Position numbers and translations under genes: made by a program. The notes beneath the pieces are model-generated. The model was not told where the DNA came from. It saw nothing but the letters and a program-made list of their open reading frames with translations, and did not search any database. Of a stretch of 64,000 nucleotides of DNA, positions 58,066 to 64,000 are shown piece after piece. Source of the stretch: Bradyrhizobium embrapense (GTDB taxonomy: Bacteria > Pseudomonadota > Alphaproteobacteria > Rhizobiales > Xanthobacteraceae); NCBI RefSeq assembly GCF_001189235.2, contig NZ_LFIP02000003.1:248001-312000 (forward strand). Direction: 5' to 3'. Every line of letters begins with the position of its first letter. Within the stretch, counting starts at the first letter, position 1.

Positions 58066-58674
58066 TCACGCGGCCTCCGCACGGATGCCGAGCCATTGCC
58101 GGACCCGCGCGTCGGGGTCTGCGTTCTGGGTGACGTCGCTGACGACGGCGATCGAATCGGCGCCGGCGGCGAAGATCTCGGCGGCGTGCTCGAACTTGAT
58201 GCCGCCGATCGCGACAAGCGGGATCGCGCCGATCCGCTTCTTCCACTCGGTGACCTTCGGGATGCCCTGCGGCGCGAACCGCATCGATTTGAGCGTGGTG
58301 AAGAAGATCGGGCCGAGCGCGACGTAATCGGGCTTCGCGGCCAGCGCGGTGGCGAGCTCGGCATCGTCATGGGTGGAGACGCCGAGCGTCAGCTTTGCCT
58401 TGCGGATTTCCGCCAGGTCCGCATCGGCGAGGTCTTCCTGGCCGAGATGCAGATGCTCGGCGCCGGCAACGATCGCGGCACGCCAATAGTCGTTGACGAC
58501 GAGCCTCGTGCCCGTGCCCTTGGTCACAGCCAGCGCGTCGGTGACGATCTGCAGCGCCTCGGCATCGTCGAGCTCCTTGGCGCGGAGCTGGATGGTGCCG
58601 ACGCCGAGCTTGGTCAGTCGTTCGACCCAGGCCACGCTGTCGACGACGGGATAGAAAGGATCAGGATACGGCAT
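58066..58674 (-). CDS. thiE: Thiamine-phosphate synthase
   Basis: 202 residues. Joins the pyrimidine and thiazole moieties into thiamine phosphate. Visible are [13 protein letters not shown] (diphosphate-binding side), [19 protein letters not shown] and [14 protein letters not shown]. The ATG at 58674 overlaps the thiG end by 14 bases. Confidence 0.93.
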   Translation of the reverse strand: MPYPDPFYPVVDSVAWVERLTKLGVGTIQLRAKELDDAEALQIVTDALAVTKGTGTRLVVNDYWRAAIVAGAEHLHLGQEDLADADLAEIRKAKLTLGVSTHDDAELATALAAKPDYVALGPIFFTTLKSMRFAPQGIPKVTEWKKRIGAIPLVAIGGIKFEHAAEIFAAGADSIAVVSDVTQNADPDARVRQWLGIRAEAA

Positions 58675-59443
58675 GCCAGAACGGGGTCCCAACGACAGGG
58701 GTGGAGGGGGAGGCGAAGTCGCGGGCTTCCATCAGCCCGGCTTCATAAGCGGTGCGGCCGGCCTCGACGCCGAGCCGGAAGGCATTGGCCATCGCAACCG
58801 GATCGGCGGCTTTCGCCACCGCGGTGTTGAGCAGCACGGCGTCATAGCCGAGTTCGAGCGCCTGCGCCGCATGCGACGGCGCACCCAAGCCGGCGTCGAC
58901 CACCAGCGTGATGTCGGGCAGGCGGTCGCGCAGCAGCTTCAGCGCGTCGCGGTTGGTGATGCCCTTGGCGCTGCCGATAGGAGCTGCCCACGGCATCACC
59001 ACCTTGCAGCCGGCTTCGACCAGCCGCGAAGCGACCGAGAAATCCTCGGTGCAATAGGGAAACACCTCGAAGCCGTCCTTGATCAGGATGGCGGCGGCCT
59101 CGACCAGGCCGACCACGTCGGGCTGCAGCGTGTCGTTGTCGGCGATCACCTCGAGCTTGATCCAGGGCGTGCCGAACAATTCGCGCGCGAGCTTTGCCGT
59201 GGTCACCGCCTCCTTGACGCTGCGGCAGCCCGCGGTGTTCGGCAGCACGGTGACGCCGAGCTCGCGGATCAAGGACCAGAACGCATCGCCGGTCTTGCCG
59301 CCCGCGGCTTCTCGGCGGAGTGATACGGTAACGATGCTGGCGCCTGAGGCGCGGATCGCGTTCTGCATGATTGCAGGCGAAGGATATAGCGCCGTGCCGA
59401 TCAGGAGGCGGGAGGGAAAGGATTTGCCGTAGAAGGTGACCAT
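58661..59443 (-). CDS. thiG: Thiazole synthase
   Basis: 260 residues, (beta/alpha)8 barrel. Forms the thiazole phosphate from deoxyxylulose phosphate, dehydroglycine and ThiS thiocarboxylate. Lys96 in WIKLEVI is the Schiff-base lysine. [13 protein letters not shown] and [12 protein letters not shown] are conserved. ATG 59443 is just inside the extended frame; the extension upstream is repeat sequence. Confidence 0.95.
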   Translation of the reverse strand: MVTFYGKSFPSRLLIGTALYPSPAIMQNAIRASGASIVTVSLRREAAGGKTGDAFWSLIRELGVTVLPNTAGCRSVKEAVTTAKLARELFGTPWIKLEVIADNDTLQPDVVGLVEAAAILIKDGFEVFPYCTEDFSVASRLVEAGCKVVMPWAAPIGSAKGITNRDALKLLRDRLPDITLVVDAGLGAPSHAAQALELGYDAVLLNTAVAKAADPVAMANAFRLGVEAGRTAYEAGLMEARDFASPSTPVVGTPFWHAVS

Positions 59444-59464
59444 GTGTCTCCTCAAATCAATCTG

Positions 59465-59582
59465 TCGTCCCTGCGAAAGCAGGGACCGATACGCCGCGGC
59501 CCTTCGATGAGGCACACGGGGAGGCGTTCGTTCCGCCAATAGCCGGTCGTGGTTATGGGTCCCTGCTTTCGCAGGGACGACG
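59465..59582. repeat. Inverted repeat CGTCCCTGCGAAAGCAGGGACC inside the thi operon
   Basis: Two arms, each itself a small hairpin (CCCTGCGAAAGCAGGG), lie in opposite orientation at 59465-59486 and about 59568-59582+. A fourth dispersed repeat family; it occupies most of the 169-base gap between thiS and thiG. Confidence 0.8.
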
Positions 59583-59612
59583 GGAGCAGGGAGCGTGCGA
59601 ACAAACTCACCA

Positions 59613-59810
59613 TCACCCTCCCTGCCGCGGCGTGATGATCTCGATCTCGTCGCCGGCTTTGAGAGGGGTCTCGGCCCAGCGGCTCTTCGGCACCACGTCG
59701 TAATTCAGTGCGATCGCGAAATGGGTGCCCTCGTAGTCGAGCTCGGCCAAGAGCGCATCGACGCTGCCGGCGTTGATCTCCCGCTGCTCGCCGTTCACGA
59801 TCACGCGCAT
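59613..59810 (-). CDS. thiS: Sulfur carrier protein
   Basis: 65 residues, ubiquitin-like fold with the required C-terminal Gly-Gly (TPRQGG), which is adenylated and thiocarboxylated to feed ThiG. It overlaps the thiO end by ten bases. Confidence 0.93.
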   Translation of the reverse strand: MRVIVNGEQREINAGSVDALLAELDYEGTHFAIALNYDVVPKSRWAETPLKAGDEIEIITPRQGG

Positions 59811-60814
59811 TGCATCACCTCATTGTCGATTTCGCCGCGCGAAAGATAGGCGAGCGTCAGCTCGGCCAGCGCCGGCGCCAGCAGGAAGCCGTGACGGTAG
59901 AGTCCGTTCACCGTGATGCGTTCCTGCTCGATCCTGATCTTCGGCAGATTGTCGGGGAAGGCCGGACGGAGCCCGGCGCCGAATTCGACGATGCGCGCCT
60001 CGCCGAACGCCGGATGCACCACATAGGCGGCTCCGAGCAGCTCCAGCGCCGAGCGCACGCTGACGCCGCTGTCCTCGGCCTCGATCGAGGTCGCGCCCAG
60101 CATGAAGCGGCCGTCGCCGCGCGGGATCACGTACAGCGGCCAGCGCGGATGGATCAGCCGCACCGGACGCGACAATTCGACCTCGGTGGTCTCGATGACG
60201 ATCATCTCGCCCTTGACGCCGCGCAGGCTCGGCTCGCGGTCGCGCCCGGCAAGACCGCGGCAGTCGATCACGAGGCCGTCGAGATCATCAACCTCGGCCT
60301 CGCTGCCGAACTTGATGGCGCCGCCGGCCTTCGCGATCGCGGCATGCAGCCGCGGCAGCACGCGGCGCGGCTCGACATGGCCCTCCTCGGGATAGAACAG
60401 GCCGTCACGGAAGCGGCCCTCGAGCGCCGGCTCGAGCGCGCGGACGCCCTCGGCGTCTAGCCTTTGATGGCCCGACGTGAGACGGGCGAAGCGCTCAAAA
60501 TCGGCGCGGTCGCGCGGATGCGTCACCACCAGCGAGCCGTTGAACGCGGTTTCCGGAACATGCTGCCGCCATAGCGCGAGCGAGCGGATGCCGAGCCGGG
60601 TGATGACGGGCTCGGCGGCCTCCTCCTCGCACCACGGCGCCAGCATGCCGCCCGCCCAGTGGCTTGTGGATTGCGTCATCGCCGCGTCACTGCGCTCGTG
60701 CAGGGTGACGGCACGTCCGGCCTCTGCGAGCAACAACGCATGCCAGGCGCCGGTTATGCCTGCGCCGATGATGGAGACGGGGGAATCCCCCCGCAGTCTT
60801 GATGTCTGATACAT
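59801..60814 (-). CDS. thiO: Glycine oxidase
   Basis: 337 residues, DAAO-type flavoenzyme that makes dehydroglycine for the thiazole. An FAD motif GAGITGAW at 17-24, an HWAGGMLAPWCE block and the C-terminal GLYRHGFLLAPALAE are typical. First gene of the operon; its start lies four bases after the TPP riboswitch, whose last stem contains the ribosome site. Confidence 0.93.
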   Translation of the reverse strand: MYQTSRLRGDSPVSIIGAGITGAWHALLLAEAGRAVTLHERSDAAMTQSTSHWAGGMLAPWCEEEAAEPVITRLGIRSLALWRQHVPETAFNGSLVVTHPRDRADFERFARLTSGHQRLDAEGVRALEPALEGRFRDGLFYPEEGHVEPRRVLPRLHAAIAKAGGAIKFGSEAEVDDLDGLVIDCRGLAGRDREPSLRGVKGEMIVIETTEVELSRPVRLIHPRWPLYVIPRGDGRFMLGATSIEAEDSGVSVRSALELLGAAYVVHPAFGEARIVEFGAGLRPAFPDNLPKIRIEQERITVNGLYRHGFLLAPALAELTLAYLSRGEIDNEVMQCA

Positions 60815-60818
60815 CCCT

Positions 60819-60940
60819 GTCCCTTCGCCGGCATGACCCGGATCAGGTTCAAAGGGTCACCGCGGTCCCGAACTGATCGCCTGACGGCGAAGTCCAAGCT
60901 TGCGGTATCTCAGCTCCTCCTTCGGAGCACCCCTCGGAAC
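60819..60940 (-). promoter_or_regulatory. TPP riboswitch (THI element)
   Basis: Read on the minus strand, the element has GGGGTGCTCC, GCTGAGATACC, GACCC, TGAACCTGATCCGGGTCATGCC and GCGAAGGGAC: the complete thiamine-pyrophosphate aptamer core. P1 can be closed by GTTCC (60940-60936) with GGGAC (60823-60819). The 3' strand of P1 overlaps the purine-rich ribosome site of thiO, four bases from its ATG, so ligand binding should block translation directly. Confidence 0.95.
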
Positions 60941-61110
60941 GCCCCTAATGTAGGCGGATGGGCGGACGTGTCAACTTGTATGCCAGGCGCGGCCGCGCTG
61001 CAGTGCCGCACCTCTGCGCGCGAGGTGCCGGCCGAACGATCGCGTGATTTGCAGCGAGAAGGACAGCCGGCCGTGGCGTGGACGTGAGGATGGCGTGGCC
61101 GCGATCAGCC

Positions 61111-61638
61111 TTATTTTTCTGTCTGTTCCGGCTTCGGCTCGGCATTATCCGCCGACATCTGGTCCTGCCTGGCGAGCTCTTTCAGTGGCGCGCCTGCGCC
61201 GCCATGCATCGCCTCCTTGAGGTGACCGCCGCGCTGCCGCTTTGCGACGTAGTAATACCCGCCCGCGAAATAACGCACGGCTCGATCGAAATCGCCATTG
61301 GCGGCGCGATAGGCGCCGGCGAGGTATTTGACGCCGTATTTGAGGTTGGTCGCGGCGTCGCGCAGCCCTTCGGCGGTACCGGTGTAGCCGACCCCGCGGG
61401 CGGTCGCGAGCTTGATCTGCATCATCCCGATGGCGCCGCCGCGCCCGATCAGCTGCGGATGGTATTTGCTCTCGCGCACAATGACGCGATGCACCAGCTC
61501 TTCCGGCACCAGATTGGCCTGGGCCTCCGCCGCCACCATCGCCTCATATTGCGCCCGCGATTGTGCATGCGCACCGACGCAGGACGCCAGTACCGCGATC
61601 GCGGCGGCAAGGTAGCTAAGGCTCTGAAGGGTCTTCAT
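61111..61638 (-). CDS. Lytic transglycosylase, likely lipoprotein
   Basis: 175 residues. An N-terminal signal ends in a lipobox LASC (Cys20), so it is probably tethered to the outer membrane. The SLT domain has catalytic Glu56 (VIVRESKYHP), GRGGAIGMMQIKLATARGVG and YLAGAYRAANGDFDRAVRYFAGG. Acts on peptidoglycan. The longer frame up to 61920 is non-coding upstream of the signal peptide. Confidence 0.9.
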   Translation of the reverse strand: MKTLQSLSYLAAAIAVLASCVGAHAQSRAQYEAMVAAEAQANLVPEELVHRVIVRESKYHPQLIGRGGAIGMMQIKLATARGVGYTGTAEGLRDAATNLKYGVKYLAGAYRAANGDFDRAVRYFAGGYYYVAKRQRGGHLKEAMHGGAGAPLKELARQDQMSADNAEPKPEQTEK

Positions 61639-62011
61639 CTCGGGTCGCCCGGGGTGATCAAACGCGCGTCGGTTCTGCGGTCTCAATGGTACGGCGAGCG
61701 GGCAGGAATGTGGCAAAACCTTCGCATCGGCGAACGTTCTGCCTCCGTGACTGTCCGGGCGCGGGCGAAGCGGACGACGCGATTGCGCAGACGGATGCTT
61801 CAAATTGTTTGCTTCGATCAGCCGAAAATTGTTCTGGCCCCTGATTTCTTCTCCGATTCTCGCGCCCGCTTTTTGCCGCACGCTATCCACAGCGGATTGT
61901 CGTGCAAACGACTCGATCAAGGTCTACACTCGTGGATGACAGCGCGCGTGTTGAGTCAGCACGTCTGTCCATTCCAAAGCACGCAAGAAAACAACATTCG
62001 GGAGATGCGCC
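61639..62011. other. 373-base divergent intergenic region
   Basis: No gene supported. It holds the promoters of the transglycosylase (minus) and zinc-ribbon (plus) genes. AT-richer near 61800-61860. No strong hairpin noticed. Confidence 0.5.
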
Positions 62012-62206
62012 ATGGTCCGTCAGGACACCGGCTATATGCCTCGCGAAAATCCCTGCGCGCAATGCGGCAAGCCGATCGCCCGGCCCGATTGGGTGGAACA
62101 CAGCGAGGGGCGCACGTCGTTCCTGTGGAATTGCCGCGCCTGCAATTACCGCTTCGAGGCGATCGCGATCTACGACACCGCGCAACTCACGCCGCTCGCC
62201 GCCTGA
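62012..62206 (+). CDS. Small zinc-ribbon protein
   Basis: 64 residues with two CxxC knuckles: CAQCGK and CRACNY, making a four-Cys zinc ribbon. A GGGAG site lies seven bases ahead of the ATG. No family name; similar short proteins are common in Bradyrhizobium by recollection. May bind nucleic acid or a protein partner. Confidence 0.8.
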   Translation: MVRQDTGYMPRENPCAQCGKPIARPDWVEHSEGRTSFLWNCRACNYRFEAIAIYDTAQLTPLAA

Positions 62207-62250
62207 TGTCTTGATGATCGGTCCGCTTCGCGCCGATCAGCTCCGGCTGA

Positions 62251-63609
62251 TCAGGCTGCGGATTTCCGCGGCGGGTGCAGCAGCTGCTGCCGCGTCGGCA
62301 ATTCGATCCGGACCACCAGCCCATGCGGCTTGCGATCGTGCAGCGACAACGTGCCGCCATGCGCGAGCACGATGGCGTTGGCGATCGACAGGCCAAGGCC
62401 GAAGCCCTCGGCCTCGTCCATGTTGCGCGCCTGGTCGCCGCGCACGAACGGCTCCAGCACGCTTGCCTTGTGCGCGTCCGAAATGCCGGGACCGTCATCC
62501 TCGATGTCGATGACGAGGCGATCCGGCTGGACGTCGAGGCGAACCGCGACTTCGCCGCCGAAGCGCACGGCATTGTCGACCAGGTTGGTGATGCTGCGAT
62601 GCAGGTCGGCCGGCCGCGCGGTCGCCATCGCGTGCTGCGGACCCTCATAGCTGACCTTGTGTCCCATGTCGGCGAACTGGTCGGTGACGAGGTGCAGCGT
62701 ACTCGCGATGTCGACCAGCGTCATCTCCTCGAGCTTGCGGTCGTTGCGCAGGAACGACAGCACCGATTCCAGCATCGAGCGCATCTGGTCGAGGTCGCGC
62801 AGCATGCGGTGGCGATGGGCCTCGTCCTCGATGAATTCGGCGCGCAGCCGCATCCGCGTGATCGGCGTGCGCAGGTCGTGGCTGATGGCGGCCAGCATCT
62901 TGGTGCGGTCGTCGATCAATGCCGTGATGCGCTCGCGCATCCGGTTCAGCGCCTTGGCCAGCGAGCGGATCTCCTCGGGACCGCGTTCGGGCAGCGGCGC
63001 CGCCGCGCCGTTCAGGCTGAAGGTCTCCGCGGCCTTGACGAAGGACGACAGCGGCGCCGTCAGCGCCCAGGCCGCCCACAGGCCGAGCAGGGTGACGCTG
63101 ATGACGGCGAACAGCACCGTCATCATCCACGGCCCGCCCCAGAATGGCCTGATGTGCTGGTCCGGCATCAGGTTCGCGGCGAACATGCCGCCGTCAGGCA
63201 GGCGGATGGCGACGCGGCGGATCTCGTTGTCATGCGGCGTGCCGCCCGCCTCGCGCGGCAGCTGGAAGACGCGATAGCCGGCGCCGAGCCGGCGCAGCGC
63301 ATGGAGGTTCGGCGTGTCGGTCTCGGTGAGGCCGCTGGCATCGGACGTGAAGTCACCGATCGCGAGCTGCGGGAACGCTCTGATGATGTCGGCCTGCAGC
63401 CGCGGCCGCTCCGATGCCGGGGCATGCCCGAGCAGCTGCGCGGTGGCGGCGAGCTGGGTGTGCCACCGGTCGGACGGCTCCGGCCGGTCCGGGCGATGGA
63501 TCAGGAAGGTAGCGGTGATGATCAGGTGCAGCGCGACGATCGAGACGACGACCAGCGCCGCCATCTGGGCGCCGATCCCCCGCAGACTCAGCACGCGCAG
63601 CAGCTTCAT
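62251..63609 (-). CDS. Membrane sensor histidine kinase, EnvZ-like
   Basis: 452 residues. First membrane helix about 13-37, a periplasmic sensor region of roughly 120 residues, second helix about 162-185, HAMP linker, HisKA with phosphoaccepting His in SHDLRTPITRMR, then the ATPase with N box (NLVDNAVRFG), G1 (DDGPG) and G2 (GFGLGLSI). It pairs with the response regulator immediately upstream (two bases between). Signal unknown. Confidence 0.94.
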   Translation of the reverse strand: MKLLRVLSLRGIGAQMAALVVVSIVALHLIITATFLIHRPDRPEPSDRWHTQLAATAQLLGHAPASERPRLQADIIRAFPQLAIGDFTSDASGLTETDTPNLHALRRLGAGYRVFQLPREAGGTPHDNEIRRVAIRLPDGGMFAANLMPDQHIRPFWGGPWMMTVLFAVISVTLLGLWAAWALTAPLSSFVKAAETFSLNGAAAPLPERGPEEIRSLAKALNRMRERITALIDDRTKMLAAISHDLRTPITRMRLRAEFIEDEAHRHRMLRDLDQMRSMLESVLSFLRNDRKLEEMTLVDIASTLHLVTDQFADMGHKVSYEGPQHAMATARPADLHRSITNLVDNAVRFGGEVAVRLDVQPDRLVIDIEDDGPGISDAHKASVLEPFVRGDQARNMDEAEGFGLGLSIANAIVLAHGGTLSLHDRKPHGLVVRIELPTRQQLLHPPRKSAA

Positions 63610-63611
63610 GG

Positions 63612-64000
63612 TCAGTTGCTCGTGGCGGCAACCGCCTCCACCCTCGGAGTGAACACATAGCCGCCGGACCGCACCGTCTTGATCATGGTGGCTTCCTGCG
63701 GATCGGGCTCGATCTTGCGTCTGATACGGCTGACCAAGACGTCGATCGATCGCTCGAATGAGCCGGCGCTGCGGCCCTGCGTCAGGTCGAGCAGGCTGTC
63801 GCGCGACAGCACGCGGCCGGGCCGCTCGCAGAAGGTGCGCAGCAGGTCGAACTCGGCGCTGGTCATGGCGACGCGCGCCCCTTCGGGATTGCGCAGCTCG
63901 CGCAGACGGATGTCGATGCGCCAGCCGAGGAAGGTCAGCGTGGTCGCACCCTCGATCGCGCTGGCGTTGCGCGCGGCGGCCTGCCGGCGCAGCACCGCGT
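63612..64000 (-). CDS. OmpR-family response regulator, C-terminal part
   Basis: Partial gene; the start lies beyond the right edge. The visible 129 residues or so cover the linker (LRRQAAARNASAIE) and the winged-helix DNA-binding domain (TSAEFDLLRTFCERPGRVLSRDSLLDLTQG, in part; IDVLVSRIRRKIEPDP). The receiver domain is not in the window. Cognate of the sensor kinase at 62251. Confidence 0.93.
   Translation of the reverse strand, partial: AVLRRQAAARNASAIEGATTLTFLGWRIDIRLRELRNPEGARVAMTSAEFDLLRTFCERPGRVLSRDSLLDLTQGRSAGSFERSIDVLVSRIRRKIEPDPQEATMIKTVRSGGYVFTPRVEAVAATSN

Overview
The window is a high-GC stretch of chromosome that reads as an alphaproteobacterium of the Bradyrhizobium group. The reasons are a tartrate dehydratase whose length and active-site positions match the characterised Bradyrhizobium enzyme, many families typical of Rhizobiales (DUF2339, DUF1236, TIGR02301, DUF6894), and a palindromic intergenic repeat starting CGTCATTGCGAG that recurs five times. 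There is no rRNA or tRNA gene, CRISPR array, insertion sequence or phage block. It looks like core and peripheral metabolic chromosome.

Layout. 1-6.2 kb: D-tartrate dehydratase, a membrane protein, malonyl-CoA decarboxylase, and a divergent AraC regulator/MFS transporter pair. 6.3-12.3 kb: a signalling-rich block with a cyclase fused to a formylglycine-generating-enzyme-like domain, a DUF4399 protein, a solute-binding protein, then a sigma-54-type promoter driving a formate/nitrite transporter and a PP2C-phosphatase/protein-kinase fusion. 12.3-22 kb: molybdate-type binding protein, PHB depolymerase, GST, cupin, an enolase-superfamily gene with a branched-chain-type binding protein, an AraC/GyrI protein and a polyprenyl diphosphate synthase. 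22-30.5 kb: methyltransferases, S49 protease, glyQS, and an unrecognised protein made of a tandem duplication. 30.5-39 kb: pyruvate phosphate dikinase with a histone-like tail, SleB-type hydrolase, MFS transporter, acrylyl-CoA reductase. 39-52 kb: housekeeping and repair genes (DUF2339, phosphatase, HD hydrolase, tag, ygfZ, pyrC, gph, NUDIX, SRAP, RidA, YeeE/YedE pair, Mug). 52-55.7 kb: Baeyer-Villiger-type monooxygenase, VOC protein and small unknowns. 55.9-61 kb: a thiamine operon on the minus strand, in the order TPP riboswitch-thiO-thiS-thiG-thiE-thiC, ended by an intrinsic terminator. 61-64 kb: lytic transglycosylase, zinc-ribbon protein, and a two-component system whose regulator runs off the window.

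Working together. The thi genes form one riboswitch-controlled pathway for both thiamine moieties. glyQ and glyS encode one enzyme. ygfZ-tag-HD and the two YeeE/YedE genes are tightly coupled. The formate/nitrite transporter and kinase/phosphatase probably form a nitrogen-controlled unit. The points most worth a second look are that unit, the cyclase-FGE fusion, the duplicated protein with EF-hand-like loops at 28.4 kb, the low-GC island inside glyS, and the dihydroorotase with a substituted metal ligand.
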